NCBI GenBank assembly: GCA_015243575.1 | Contig: CP042469.1 | Coordinates: 1,178,001 to 1,242,000 of the forward strand | Direction: 5' to 3' | DNA: 64,000 nt | DNA from: Clostridiales bacterium | GTDB lineage: Bacteria; Bacillota; Clostridia; Peptostreptococcales; Anaerovoracaceae | Part shown: one piece after another, positions 34,521 through 44,201 of the stretch | Position numbering within the stretch: the first letter of the stretch is position 1 | Layout: each line of letters opens with the position of its first letter | Made by a program: the position numbers and the translations under genes | The notes under the pieces: model-generated | The model's database searches: none | What the model was told of the DNA's origin: nothing | What the model saw: the letters and a program-made list of their open reading frames with translations, nothing else

Positions 34521-34602
34521 GAAACACCCCTTTTAGTTATCGTGTTTCATCTAATGATGTTTAATTTACTTCTACTTTAAGTCTATTAAGGTAATTTGTC
34601 AA
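34521..34602 (-). promoter_or_regulatory. promoter and leader hairpin of the secreted-protein gene
   Basis: Minus-strand TTGACA (34597-34602) and TAAAGT (34574-34579) are spaced 17 bases. In the leader, GAAACAC (34521-34527) pairs with GTGTTTC (34542-34548), ending about 20 bases before the start codon. Confidence 0.7.
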
Positions 34603-34672
34603 CTTATTATAAATATTTTACATATTTACTGTAATGTTGCATACTCCTGCTAACTGCTGCGAATTTTTCAAT

Positions 34673-34820
34673 TATAATGTATTAGGGAACCATCTTTGAT
34701 TGATGGTCACCCCAACATTTATTATAGAACCAAAAAAACGAAAATCCCATCATTGGCAAGCCGCCTGGTGATGGGATTTGTCTACAATTTAAAACCTGCA
34801 CCGGTGGTGCAGGTTTTTGT
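34673..34820 (+). ncRNA. candidate small structured RNA
   Basis: A gene-free stretch with a perfect TATAAT (34673-34678; no clear -35) followed by three consecutive stems: ACCATC/GATGGT (34689-34707), AATCCCATCA/TGATGGGATT (34743-34778) and AACCTGCACC/GGTGCAGGTT (34793-34815) with a TTTTT tail, a typical terminator end. An RNA of about 135 bases would result. The last stem can also terminate the rpmB transcript on the other strand, and the first two could be remnants of other elements, so this remains a hypothesis. Confidence 0.35.
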
Positions 34821-34923
34821 ACTGTTTCGATTCGTCTTGTTCGTCAATGTATCATTACCGAACAATGCACTTCTATTTCCTTAATTGAGGATAATTCATA
34901 CTCAATTAAAATGGAAATAAGTA

Positions 34924-35115
34924 TTAGATAGCGCGGTTGATTTTGTTGCTACGAATGCAACGAGTGCATACGTTCTTTCTTGAAACTGTTCCGTTTACAT
35001 CAACTTTAACAGTCTGAATGTTTGCATTCCACTTTCTTCTTGTATGTCTGTTGGAATGGGAAACGTTATTTCCAGAAACTTGACCCTTACCACATATTTC
35101 ACACTTTCTTGACAT
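34924..35115 (-). CDS. rpmB: 50S ribosomal protein L28
   Basis: A 63-residue large-subunit protein: [21 protein letters not shown] at the start and [11 protein letters not shown] at the end, so the CxxC...CxxC zinc form is kept. The ATG at 35115 follows AAGGAGGTG; a start three codons earlier is unlikely. It is a single-gene unit. Just downstream an imperfect inverted repeat (34874-34889 with 34901-34919) and the hairpin at 34793-34815 could end transcription. Confidence 0.96.
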   Translation of the reverse strand: MSRKCEICGKGQVSGNNVSHSNRHTRRKWNANIQTVKVDVNGTVSRKNVCTRCIRSNKINRAI

Positions 35116-35182
35116 CTGCCGCACCTCCTTCTATATTGCAATGCTTTTTTAAGCAAACAAATTTTTACATCAAACAAGGGGT

Positions 35183-35211
35183 ATTATACCATATACAATT
35201 CCTCTTGTAAA
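35183..35211 (-). promoter_or_regulatory. rpmB promoter
   Basis: Minus-strand TTTACA (35206-35211) and TATAAT (35183-35188) are spaced 17 bases. Confidence 0.7.
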
Positions 35212-35248
35212 ACACTTTTTTGATCAAGCATAAAACTTCACCAAAACA

Positions 35249-35740
35249 CTATTTTCGGTAATCAGCCATTTTAAGAAAACGCTGATTTCTGCTTCCGCGA
35301 AACTCTAGTGTCAGATCCCGCTCTTCCAGAATAAAAGGACCGTCCACAAGAGAATCAATCACATCCAAAAGCTTCTCGATGTATTTGTCTTGCTCTGCTA
35401 ATTTCGTTAACTCTTCAAAAGTATACCCGGAATAAGCGAGAATATCAAGTCCTCTATTTTTTATTTCTACACCAAGTTCGTAGAAACCTTGTGCCTGACT
35501 GAAGGGCTCGCCCCCTGAAAAGGTCACGCCGGACAGCAGCGGATTTTTATCGACTTCAGCAAGAATCCTGCTCAAATCACAATCATAGCCTCCCTTAAAA
35601 TCATGGGTGGATTCATTATGACAGCCCTCGCAATGATGGGGACAGCCCTGTGCAAAGATCACAAACCGAATCCCAGGCCCATCAACGATGGATTCTCTCA
35701 CAACTCCGGCAATCCGCAGCTTTATATTACTGTCTGTCAT
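35249..35740 (-). CDS. nrdG: anaerobic ribonucleotide reductase activating protein
   Basis: A 163-residue radical SAM activase that generates the glycyl radical on NrdD. The cluster motif is CPHHCEGCHN (CxxxCxxC, about residues 33-42), and the SAM-binding GG motif is FSGGEPFSQ. Length is typical of the short NrdG type. It overlaps nrdD by four bases (ATGA), as expected for a pair made together. Confidence 0.96.
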   Translation of the reverse strand: MTDSNIKLRIAGVVRESIVDGPGIRFVIFAQGCPHHCEGCHNESTHDFKGGYDCDLSRILAEVDKNPLLSGVTFSGGEPFSQAQGFYELGVEIKNRGLDILAYSGYTFEELTKLAEQDKYIEKLLDVIDSLVDGPFILEERDLTLEFRGSRNQRFLKMADYRK

Positions 35741-38085
35741 ATTGTTTCAAATCCACATTCAATATTATGCTTCACTCTTTGGTGTTCTTCTGCTTTTTTT
35801 GCATTGTTGAATCTGTCTACAGTTCCCACCAGATACCCGGTAATCCTTCTGATCCGCTCAAAGCCAATATCGCCCTGATCTTCTGTTCTGGAACACTTAG
35901 GGCACTGATTATCGATGATCCCCGTATAACCGCAGATGGGATCTCTATCTACAGGGTGATTGATGGAACCATATCCGATCCCGCTTTCCTTCATGCAGCG
36001 AACGATCCGTTCAAATGCATCAAGATTCTTAGTTGGATCTCCGTCAAGCTCAACATAGGTGATATGCCCTGCATTGGTAAGCTTGTGATACGGCGCTTCG
36101 ATCTTGATCTTATCAAAGGCGGAAATATTGTGATGAACCGGAATGTGGAAGGAGTTGGTATAGTATTCTCTGTCTGTTACACCTTCTATCGTTCCATATT
36201 TCTCCCGGTCTATTCTCACGAATCTCCCTGACAGGCCTTCGGCAGGTGTTGCAATCAAAGTATAGTTAAAACCGGTCTTTGCCGATTCCTCATCCATTCT
36301 CTTTCTCATATAGCCGACGATTTCCATGCCGAGGTTTCTTGCTTCATTGGTTTCACCGTGGTGACTGCCTACAAGCGCTTTGAGACACTCCGCAAGGCCG
36401 ATAAAGCCCATGGTCAGTGTGCCGTGCTTTAAGACCTCAGCGATGCTGTCATTCGGTCCAAGCTTGTCCGAATCCATCCAAATTCCCTGCCCCATAAGGA
36501 AAGGATAATTTTTTACTTTCTTCGTTGCCTGAATTTTATACCGCTCCATCAGCTGATCAACTACCAGTGTAATCTTGCGATCCAGATCTTCAAAGAAGAT
36601 ATCCAGATTTCCATTGGCTTTGATGGCCAGCCTTGGAAGATTGATGGACGTAAAGCTCAGATTGCCTCTGCCTCCAACCGTCTGCCTGGATGGATCATTT
36701 ACATTTGCGATGACCCTGGTACGGCAGCCCATATAAGCTACTTCCGTATCATGATTATTGGGCTTGTAAAACTGCAGATTAAAAGGAGCATCCAGGAATG
36801 AGAAGTTCGGGAATAGTCTCTTTGCGGAAACTCTGCAGGCTAGCTGAAATAAATCATAATTGGGATCACCGGGATTGTAGCTGATTCCTTCCTTGACTTT
36901 GAAAATATGGATCGGGAAAATGGCCGTTTCCCCGTTTCCCAGACCCGCTTCCGTAGCCATCAAGACACTTTCCGTAATAAGACGACCTTCTGGGCTTGTA
37001 TCAGTTCCGTAATTGATGGAGCTGAAGGGAATCTGTGCTCCCGCTCTGGAGTGCATCGTGTTCAAGTTATGTACAAAGGCTTCCATGGCCTGATAGGTAG
37101 CCCGTTTGATTTCTTTCTGAGCATAGGTTTTTGCAACCTGCTGAACCTTTTTTATTTGATCCTGTGTCAAAAACTCTTTCAGATATTTCGCTTCTTTTTT
37201 TCCGTAATCGTTGCTGTCTGCCATATTCGGTTCCAGTCCGTGCTCCTTGAATACCAGCGCACCGATTTCTTTTGCCTTGGCAACGCCATCGGCGGTATCG
37301 CACAGGATGTCCATGCTTTTTCCAAGATTGCCCCAATAGAGCTTTTTATAGGTCTTTTTTACACCGCTGGCCATGCCATAATCAAAGTTTGGAACACTCT
37401 GTCCTCCGTGTTGATCATTCTGGTTGGACTGAATTGCAATGCAGGCAAGTGCTGCGTAGCTCTGGATATCATTGGGTTCTCTTAAAAATCCGTGACCGGT
37501 AGAAAATCCGCCTTGAAACAGTTTTTCCAGATCGATCTGACAACATGTTGTCGTCAGAGTCAAAAAATCCAGATCATGGATATGGATATCTCCTTCCCGA
37601 TGGGCCTTAGAATGTTCGGGATGTAAAACAAACATTTCATAAAACTGCTTTGCGCCTTCCGATCCGTATTTCAGCATCGTACCCATGGCTGTATCGCCGT
37701 CGATATTGGCATTCTCTCTCTTGATATCGTTATCTTGAGCCTCTTTAAAGGTGAGATCTTCATACACCTTCATCAGGCGGGTATTCATTTCTCTGATTCT
37801 TGTCCGTTCTGCACGGTAAAGAATATATTCTTTGGCTGTACGGGCATGTCCATGTTCGATCAGAACTTTTTCCACTGCATCCTGAACCTGTTCAACCGTT
37901 GGGCAGCCGTCTCTTAATTGACCCTGCAACAGATATTCCTCAACTCTTTGAGCAAGATCAAGCGACATCTCATGATCTTTCCCGCCCAAAACTGCTGCGG
38001 CTTTATAAATCGCATTTGCGATTTTATCGATGTTAAAATCGGTACAACGTCCGTCTCTTTTAATAATTTGATTGATTTTCTCCAC
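35737..38085 (-). CDS. nrdD: anaerobic ribonucleoside-triphosphate reductase
   Basis: A 782-residue class III reductase making deoxyribonucleotides without oxygen. An ATP-cone allosteric domain lies at residues 1 to about 95 (IIKRDGRCTDFNIDKIANAIY), followed by the ten-stranded barrel. Near the end are the zinc Cys (DPICGYTG and CPKC) and the glycyl radical segment RRITGYLVGT. Length is usual. ATG follows GGAGGTACATAACAG. A consensus promoter and a stacked hairpin lie directly upstream. Confidence 0.97.
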   Translation of the reverse strand: MEKINQIIKRDGRCTDFNIDKIANAIYKAAAVLGGKDHEMSLDLAQRVEEYLLQGQLRDGCPTVEQVQDAVEKVLIEHGHARTAKEYILYRAERTRIREMNTRLMKVYEDLTFKEAQDNDIKRENANIDGDTAMGTMLKYGSEGAKQFYEMFVLHPEHSKAHREGDIHIHDLDFLTLTTTCCQIDLEKLFQGGFSTGHGFLREPNDIQSYAALACIAIQSNQNDQHGGQSVPNFDYGMASGVKKTYKKLYWGNLGKSMDILCDTADGVAKAKEIGALVFKEHGLEPNMADSNDYGKKEAKYLKEFLTQDQIKKVQQVAKTYAQKEIKRATYQAMEAFVHNLNTMHSRAGAQIPFSSINYGTDTSPEGRLITESVLMATEAGLGNGETAIFPIHIFKVKEGISYNPGDPNYDLFQLACRVSAKRLFPNFSFLDAPFNLQFYKPNNHDTEVAYMGCRTRVIANVNDPSRQTVGGRGNLSFTSINLPRLAIKANGNLDIFFEDLDRKITLVVDQLMERYKIQATKKVKNYPFLMGQGIWMDSDKLGPNDSIAEVLKHGTLTMGFIGLAECLKALVGSHHGETNEARNLGMEIVGYMRKRMDEESAKTGFNYTLIATPAEGLSGRFVRIDREKYGTIEGVTDREYYTNSFHIPVHHNISAFDKIKIEAPYHKLTNAGHITYVELDGDPTKNLDAFERIVRCMKESGIGYGSINHPVDRDPICGYTGIIDNQCPKCSRTEDQGDIGFERIRRITGYLVGTVDRFNNAKKAEEHQRVKHNIECGFETI

Positions 38086-38114
38086 TGTTATGTACCTCCG
38101 TTATGCAATTCCAA

Positions 38115-38205
38115 ACCATATTACTTGTGAATGCAAAATGTTGCAATACAAGATATGGTACTTTTCCAACCTAATTATCATAATTGGAGGATGCCGCCTT
38201 GTCAA
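38115..38205 (-). promoter_or_regulatory. nrdDG promoter and nested leader hairpin
   Basis: Minus-strand TTGACA (38200-38205) and TATGAT (38177-38182) are spaced 17 bases. Between the expected start and nrdD lies a nested inverted repeat: ACCATAT (38115-38121) with ATATGGT (38153-38159), CTTGT with ACAAG inside it, and TGCAA with TTGCA around an AATG centre. It might be an operator or an RNA hairpin. I compared it with NrdR boxes and the match was poor. Confidence 0.65.
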
Positions 38206-38287
38206 TAGCCTCCGGCCATTAACCTTTCAGAAAATCAAGGTTAGATAACGGCGCAAATAAGGGTATTGCTGGGTAAAGCGTATCTCT

Positions 38288-40219
38288 TTAAAAGCCGGAG
38301 CGATGAGAACTATTTTTTTCGACAATACCGAAAGGATCAGAACTATTTTTTTTGACAATATAGGCAGTTATACCTGAATTTTCTTTGATACGATAGACAC
38401 CTTGTCTCTCGAAAAGAACGGTTCCGCTGATCAGATGATCCTGAAGGTGTTCCCCCTCTTTCATAGCAAGATTTACCAGACAATCCTGACTGCCGCTGTT
38501 CACCGCAACGATTAATCGGCCCATTGTCCCCGTTCTGGAGAACGAATAAAAGCTTCCTTCTGCAGAGCGCGGCTGGTAGACATAATTTTGAAGCTTGGTG
38601 ATTTTTTTTGTAAAATCATTGAGTCTCCTGTAAAACCGAAGAATCTGTTGGTTTCCTCGTTCCGGCTCAAAGCACAATCTATTATACGGATCCTTTCCAC
38701 CGGCCATTCCGATTTCATCTCCATAATAAACACATGGAATTCCCGGCATAAAGGAAATGATCATCCAAGCAAGAAAGAGTCGCTGCCGTGAATACTCCTC
38801 TCCTCTGCCTTCATCCGAAAGTACCGTCAGAATACGAGGGGTGTCATGGGTACCCAGAAGATTCATCAATGAAGAAAAGGCCGGCTGCGGATAGTTCTCC
38901 CATAAGCTATTTATTAGATTTTCCAGTGTTTTTCCGTTATGATGATGAATAAGATAATCGATGACGCCGTTTTTCAGCGGATAATTCATAACGCTGTCGA
39001 GCTGACGACCCTGAAAATATGCTCTGCGGCTTCCATAGGAGATTTTATTGGAAGCATCTTCCCAGACTTCACCGATCAGGGCACCATCCGGATCTTCCTC
39101 CTTGACGGCTAGTCTTACTGCTTCCAGAAATTCATCAGGAAGTTCATCGGCAACATCAAGTCGAAATCCCGAAGCACCCTGCCGCATCCAGTGACGGATC
39201 ACCGAGTCTTCAGAACGGGCAATAAAGTCCAGATAGGATGGTTCCGTTTCATTGATATGCGGCAGCGTATCGATGCCCCACCATGATTCATATTCATCGG
39301 GATGATTGATAAACCGATACCAATTATAATAAGGTGATTCGTTGCTCTGATAGGCGCCTGTCACAGGAAATCGACCTGTTTTATTAAAATACAGGCTGTC
39401 GCTTCCCGTATGGTTGAAGACTCCATCCAGAATAATTCGAATTCCCCGCGCTCTTGCGCACCTGCACAGCTCACGAAAGTCCTCTTCTGTTCCCAGCATA
39501 GGATCGATTTTTTTGTAATCCGCTGTATCGTAGCGATGATTTGAGTAGGCTTCAAAAATTGGGTTGAGATAGATCACCGTAACGCCCAGTTCTTCCAGAT
39601 AATTAAGCTTCTCGATGATTCCTCTCAGATTTCCGCCGAAGAAGTCGTTGTTCTGTACAATACCATTTTCATCGGGCAGCCCGTTGGGGATTCCCCCCCA
39701 GTCGGATCGCTTTACATAACGTTTGTTCTGCTCAGGAGCTATGTAAGCATCGCTCCTGGCAAAGCGATCGGGGAAAATCTGATACATTAGTCCGGATTTC
39801 AGCCAGTCCGGCGTCTGAAAATCCTCCGAATAAACCGTTAGCTGATATCCTGGGGTTTTTTCAAATGGAATCGGTTCTCCCTTTGCATCATTTGATTCTG
39901 AATTGATCCTTGTCTGGTCTCCTGCTGTTGCCTCCTCGTTCCCGTCTGCTTGATAGGTTACCTCGAAATGATAAAAGAAAAGGCCTATTGTCTCCACCCG
40001 CAAAGAAAATTGATAGAGGGATTTCCCTCCTTTCTCGTCTTTATTGTCAGAAGCGCCTGCAACTCTGGAGATTTCCCCCTCGTCAGAGGAGAGAACCAAA
40101 CATGCAGAAGCAACAGACCTGCCGTCTGTAATCCGGATTCGAAACGACAGGTCTGTGTGCCGTGGCACTGCCCCAAAGGGCGTTTTATAAAATGTTTTTT
40201 GTGAATTAAATTCAATCAT
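38288..40219 (-). CDS. glycoside hydrolase family 13 enzyme (neopullulanase / maltodextrin-degrading type)
   Basis: A 643-residue cytosolic alpha-glucan hydrolase without signal peptide. An N-terminal beta domain (about 1-140) precedes the catalytic barrel, whose family regions are complete: I DGVFNHTG, II GFRLDVADE (nucleophile Asp), III GEVWED (acid/base Glu), IV LLGTHDTPR. MYQIFPDRFARSD and FFGGNLRGIIEKL are typical of the neopullulanase, cyclomaltodextrinase group. The start at 40219 overlaps glgP by eight bases with GGGGGA about 12 bases upstream. As the last gene of the glg operon it probably trims branches or short maltodextrins left by glycogen phosphorylase. Confidence 0.88.
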   Translation of the reverse strand: MIEFNSQKTFYKTPFGAVPRHTDLSFRIRITDGRSVASACLVLSSDEGEISRVAGASDNKDEKGGKSLYQFSLRVETIGLFFYHFEVTYQADGNEEATAGDQTRINSESNDAKGEPIPFEKTPGYQLTVYSEDFQTPDWLKSGLMYQIFPDRFARSDAYIAPEQNKRYVKRSDWGGIPNGLPDENGIVQNNDFFGGNLRGIIEKLNYLEELGVTVIYLNPIFEAYSNHRYDTADYKKIDPMLGTEEDFRELCRCARARGIRIILDGVFNHTGSDSLYFNKTGRFPVTGAYQSNESPYYNWYRFINHPDEYESWWGIDTLPHINETEPSYLDFIARSEDSVIRHWMRQGASGFRLDVADELPDEFLEAVRLAVKEEDPDGALIGEVWEDASNKISYGSRRAYFQGRQLDSVMNYPLKNGVIDYLIHHHNGKTLENLINSLWENYPQPAFSSLMNLLGTHDTPRILTVLSDEGRGEEYSRQRLFLAWMIISFMPGIPCVYYGDEIGMAGGKDPYNRLCFEPERGNQQILRFYRRLNDFTKKITKLQNYVYQPRSAEGSFYSFSRTGTMGRLIVAVNSGSQDCLVNLAMKEGEHLQDHLISGTVLFERQGVYRIKENSGITAYIVKKNSSDPFGIVEKNSSHRSGF

Positions 40220-42647
40220 TGATCGATTTGATCCCCCAAATTTTATCGGCATATTCTCTGACACTTCGGTCTGCTGAGAAAACACCTGCTTTGGCAATAT
40301 TGGTCAGAGACATCCCTCCCCAGCGCTGGGTGTCTCTATAAGCAGCAGAAACCTCCTGCTGGGCATTTTTATAACTTTCAAAGTCTGCAATCACGAAATA
40401 ATGATCCGCTTCTCCATTGTAGCCTGTGGTCAGCGAATTGATGATATCACCGAAGTTTTCACCAGGAATACCCCCTGCAAGGAATTTAATGATTTCAGAG
40501 ATGGATCTGTTATCCTGATAAAAGCCCCATGGACTGTAAAGGCCTTGCCCTTTTAGTTTTTCTACCTCTTCTACACTCATACCGAAAAGGAAGATATTCT
40601 CTTTTCCGACGGCATTGTAAATTTCTACGTTGGCTCCATCCATGGTACCAATGGTCACCGCACCGTTGAGCATAAGCTTCATATTTCCCGTACCGGAAGC
40701 TTCTGTACCCGCAAGAGAAATCTGCTCAGACAGATCTGCTGCGGGCATGATCATCTCCGATAACGAGACAGAGTAATTCTCCAAAAAGACGATTTTAATC
40801 CGGTCTCTGATGACAGGATCCTTTTCCAGCTGCTCCGAAAGCTTGCAGGCCAGTCTGATAATTTGCTTTGCCATATAGTACCCGGCTGCCGCCTTGGCTC
40901 CAAAAATAAACGTTCTAGGCTGGATCTCCAAATTGGGATTTTCTTTGATTTGGTTGTAAAGGTCGATGATATGAAACAGGTTCAAAAGCTGCCGTTTGTA
41001 CTCATGGAGACGCTTTACCTGAACATCAAAGATCGAGTCTGGGTTTACGATAATCCCATTACTGTTTTTAATTTTTTCTGCCAGGCGCAATTTATTGTCT
41101 CGTTTGATGACTGCCAGCTGTTCCAATACTATGCGGTCCTCTTTGTATGCGAGAAGTTTTTCCAGTTCTCTGGAATCCCGTTTAAAGCCCGGTCCACAAA
41201 GCTCTTCAATGAAGCCGGAGAGCTTTGGATTTGCTTGACAAAGCCATCTCCTGTAGGCAATTCCATTGGTTACATTGGTAAATTTGCCTGGTGTCATTTC
41301 ACTGAAACCGCTGAAAAGCTTCTCTTTTATGATGCCGCTGTGCAATGCCGAAACTCCGTTGACGGTATGGGATGCGGCAACACAGAGATTGGCCATGCGG
41401 ATTTTGCCGTTGAAAATGACAGCCATCTCATTTCTCCGCATTTCATTGGCTGGAAAAGCATCGTGAAGCGCGTCATTGAAACGACGATTGATTTCCTTCA
41501 GTATCGAATGAAGTCTTGGAAGAAGTCCTGCGAACAGTGCTTCCGGCCATTGTTCCAGGGCTTCCGGCATGACGGTATGATTTGTATAAGATACGGTTTT
41601 TGTTACGATGTTCCATGCATCATCCCATTCATATTCGTGATCATCCATGAGTATGCGCATCAATTCAAGAATTGCCATGGTAGGATGGGTATCGTTGATA
41701 TGCACGGCAATCTTTTCATAGAACCGGTCAAGGCTGCCATAGGTGCAAAGATGGCGTTTGGTAAGGGTCTGCATGGAAGCAGAAATAAAAAAGTATTGCT
41801 GTTTCATGCGGAGAATTTTCCCTTCATCGTGGGCATCCTCCGGATATAGGATTTTTGAAATAATCTCAGCCTGATGCTTTTCCTCCATGGCCTTCAGATA
41901 TTCTCCTTTGGCAAAGAGCTCCATATCAATGCTGATGGGCGAAGTAGACTGCCAAAGCCGGAGGGTATTGACCACACCGCTGCCATATCCTGATATCAGC
42001 ATATCCCTTGGGATCGCAATGACTGTGGTATAGTCTGAGTGAATGAGCTTCATTCGCCCCTTGTCATCCCAAACTTCCGTTAGTTTTCCGCCAAAATGCA
42101 CTTCTTCCGCTTCATCTTCCTTGGTGATCAGCCAGCTTTCCCCAAGATCCAGCCAGTCATCAGGCTGTTCCACCTGTCTGCCGTCTTTGATCTGCTGTTT
42201 GAAAATCCCGTACTCGTAGCAGATCGACATGCCCTGGCCGAACATACCCTGTGATGAGATTGCATCCAGATAACAGGAGGCCAGCCTTCCAAGGCCACCG
42301 TTTCCCAGCCCTGCATCTGGCTCCATCCGGTAAAGCTCCTCCAGATTTCCGCCCAGTTCTCCCAGTGCTTCCTGAAACGGTTCTTCTAATCCTAAATTAA
42401 AGATATTATTGCGAAGGGAAGTTCCGGGTAAAAATTCCATGGACAGATAGATAACTTGTTTTTCAGTTTGTGAACATACCGCGTCACTGTTTGTCAGCCA
42501 AAGCTCTGATAAGATGTCCCTTACCACATAGCAGGCTGCACGAAAGATCTGGTGCTTTGTAGCATTGCCAGACTCCCTTCCAAAGTATCTTGTCAGTTTT
42601 CCTTCAATTAAACGTGAAATATCTTGCGATGTATAAACATAGTCCAT
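40212..42647 (-). CDS. glgP: glycogen phosphorylase
   Basis: An 811-residue GT35 enzyme that releases glucose 1-phosphate from glycogen ends. The pyridoxal phosphate site is EASGTGNMKLMLNGAVTIGTMDGANVEI with the Schiff-base Lys in GNMK (about residue 655). YLSMEFLPGTSLRNNI, AGLGNGGLGRLASCYLDA (read in part) and NDTHPTMAILELMRI are conserved. Length is typical for bacterial phosphorylases. It lies after glgA, separated by a spacer with a hairpin (42674-42723). Confidence 0.97.
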   Translation of the reverse strand: MDYVYTSQDISRLIEGKLTRYFGRESGNATKHQIFRAACYVVRDILSELWLTNSDAVCSQTEKQVIYLSMEFLPGTSLRNNIFNLGLEEPFQEALGELGGNLEELYRMEPDAGLGNGGLGRLASCYLDAISSQGMFGQGMSICYEYGIFKQQIKDGRQVEQPDDWLDLGESWLITKEDEAEEVHFGGKLTEVWDDKGRMKLIHSDYTTVIAIPRDMLISGYGSGVVNTLRLWQSTSPISIDMELFAKGEYLKAMEEKHQAEIISKILYPEDAHDEGKILRMKQQYFFISASMQTLTKRHLCTYGSLDRFYEKIAVHINDTHPTMAILELMRILMDDHEYEWDDAWNIVTKTVSYTNHTVMPEALEQWPEALFAGLLPRLHSILKEINRRFNDALHDAFPANEMRRNEMAVIFNGKIRMANLCVAASHTVNGVSALHSGIIKEKLFSGFSEMTPGKFTNVTNGIAYRRWLCQANPKLSGFIEELCGPGFKRDSRELEKLLAYKEDRIVLEQLAVIKRDNKLRLAEKIKNSNGIIVNPDSIFDVQVKRLHEYKRQLLNLFHIIDLYNQIKENPNLEIQPRTFIFGAKAAAGYYMAKQIIRLACKLSEQLEKDPVIRDRIKIVFLENYSVSLSEMIMPAADLSEQISLAGTEASGTGNMKLMLNGAVTIGTMDGANVEIYNAVGKENIFLFGMSVEEVEKLKGQGLYSPWGFYQDNRSISEIIKFLAGGIPGENFGDIINSLTTGYNGEADHYFVIADFESYKNAQQEVSAAYRDTQRWGGMSLTNIAKAGVFSADRSVREYADKIWGIKSIND

Positions 42648-42673
42648 AAGCAGGTAACCTTTCTATTATTACA

Positions 42674-42723
42674 AGCGGCTCAAAGACTCCATTCCCTTCA
42701 TGGGGCGGAGATTAAGAGCCGCT
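42674..42723 (-). promoter_or_regulatory. hairpin in the glgA-glgP spacer
   Basis: AGCGGCTC (42674-42681) and GAGCCGCT (42716-42723) pair perfectly, with further pairing inside. There is no T-run on the minus strand, so it may set relative expression by RNA processing. Confidence 0.5.
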
Positions 42724-42734
42724 GAATTTCAATC

Positions 42735-44159
42735 TTATTTTAGCATTTCCTTATAGAGCCTGATATATTGCTTTGAAGAGGCTTTCCAAGAAAAATCCGT
42801 GTTCATTCCGTTATTAATAATCTTGTTCCATATTTCCTTATCCCAATACAGTGCAATCGCTCGCTGGATTGCTCCAAGCATATCATGGGCATTGACAGAT
42901 TGAAACGTGATTCCGTTTCCGGTTTCACTTCCCGGATCAAAGGGCTCGATACTATCCTTCAGTCCCCCTGTTTCCCTGACCACAGGAATGGTTCCATAGC
43001 GAAGGGCAATCATTTGAGCCAATCCGCAGGGTTCACTGACGGAAGGCATGAGAAACAGATCCGCTCCTCCATAGATCCGGCTGGCTCTCTCTGCAGAAAA
43101 GCTGGTGGTGACAGAGACCCGCCCAAGATATTTTCCCGCCATTTCATTGAAAAAATCTTCATATTGCTTTTCCCCTGTTCCGAGCAGGACAAACTGGATT
43201 TTTTCTTTCATGATTTCTTTAAAAACACTGATCACCAAGTCGATTCCCTTGTGCTCTGTCAGCCTACCGATCATGGCGATTATTGGGATTTCATCATCAG
43301 CATTCAGACCTAGTTCAGCCTGAAGCGCTCTTTTATTCTCTATTTTTTTGTCTATGGAATTTTTCGAATACTTTACAGTTATGCAAGGATCCTTTGATGG
43401 ATTGTGTAGCTTCGTGTCTATTCCGTTTAAAATGCCATGAAGTTTGTAACTGTTCTCCTTGATAATGTTCTCAAGTCCTTTTCCGTAGAAAGGAAAGGTA
43501 ATTTCTTCGGCGTAAGTACTGCTGACTGTAGTGAGACGGTCGCAGGTCACAATGGCACCTTTCATAAAATTCACGGCTCCGCTATAGTCCAAAACACCTC
43601 TTTCTCCTTCAGAGATTCCCAGTACATCCTGGAGTATGGCAGGATCAAATTTACCTTGATACTCAATATTATGAATGGTAAATACGGTTCTCAGCCTGTC
43701 ATATGCAGAATTCCCGCGGTAAAGCGTTTTAAGGAATACGGGAACCAAGGCGGTCTGCCACTCACTGCAGTGAAGAATTTCCGCTTGAAAATCCAGCAAT
43801 GGAAGCACTTCGAGGGCGGCCTTGGAGAAGAAAGCAAAACGCTCACCATCATCGTAATAGCCATAATATGCATCCCTTTTAAAATACTGTTCATTGTCCA
43901 GGAAATAAAGGGTGACACCTTCATGTTTTAACGTGTAGATTCCGCAATACTGGGTTCTCCAGGAAAGCGGCACCGTACACTCGCAGAGCAGCGTCAATTG
44001 ATCTTCATATATTTCCCGAATTTTGGGATAAAGGGGCAGCATCACTCTGGCATCTGCTCCCAGTTTGTTCAGTTCACCTGGGAGGGAGCCGATCACGTCC
44101 CCAAGGCCTCCGCTTTTTGCAAAAGGCTCTGCCTCCGAACTGATGAATAAGATATTCAT
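42735..44159 (-). CDS. glgA: glycogen synthase (ADP-glucose)
   Basis: A 474-residue GT5 transferase that elongates glycogen from ADP-glucose. It starts MNILFISSEAEPFAKSGGLGDV, where KSGGLGDV is the ADP-glucose binding motif (family KTGGL). The C-terminal donor domain has IPIIAMIGRLTEHKGIDLV and MPSVSEPCGLAQMIALRYGTIPVVRETGGL, read in parts, with the catalytic Glu in SEPCGL. The start at 44159 has AGGTGA upstream. Length is typical. Confidence 0.97.
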   Translation of the reverse strand: MNILFISSEAEPFAKSGGLGDVIGSLPGELNKLGADARVMLPLYPKIREIYEDQLTLLCECTVPLSWRTQYCGIYTLKHEGVTLYFLDNEQYFKRDAYYGYYDDGERFAFFSKAALEVLPLLDFQAEILHCSEWQTALVPVFLKTLYRGNSAYDRLRTVFTIHNIEYQGKFDPAILQDVLGISEGERGVLDYSGAVNFMKGAIVTCDRLTTVSSTYAEEITFPFYGKGLENIIKENSYKLHGILNGIDTKLHNPSKDPCITVKYSKNSIDKKIENKRALQAELGLNADDEIPIIAMIGRLTEHKGIDLVISVFKEIMKEKIQFVLLGTGEKQYEDFFNEMAGKYLGRVSVTTSFSAERASRIYGGADLFLMPSVSEPCGLAQMIALRYGTIPVVRETGGLKDSIEPFDPGSETGNGITFQSVNAHDMLGAIQRAIALYWDKEIWNKIINNGMNTDFSWKASSKQYIRLYKEMLK

Positions 44160-44201
44160 AAAATCACCTGCCATTCTTTAACCATCTCAGACGTTCCCTA
44201 T

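Noticed and set aside
34743-34778. Insertion sequence end
   Set aside because: The stem resembles palindromic transposon ends, but there is no transposase remnant, second end or target duplication nearby.
34696-34884. Plus-strand frame of 62 codons
   Set aside because: It runs straight through two hairpins and a terminator-like tail, has no ribosome site and no protein-like pattern.
38115-38159. NrdR boxes before nrdD
   Set aside because: NrdR sites are two ACACWATATATWGTGT-like boxes about three helix turns apart; the sequence here agrees only in its AT content.
40863-41849. Open frame of 328 codons on the plus strand
   Set aside because: It is antisense to the clearly real glgP and shows no recognisable motif.
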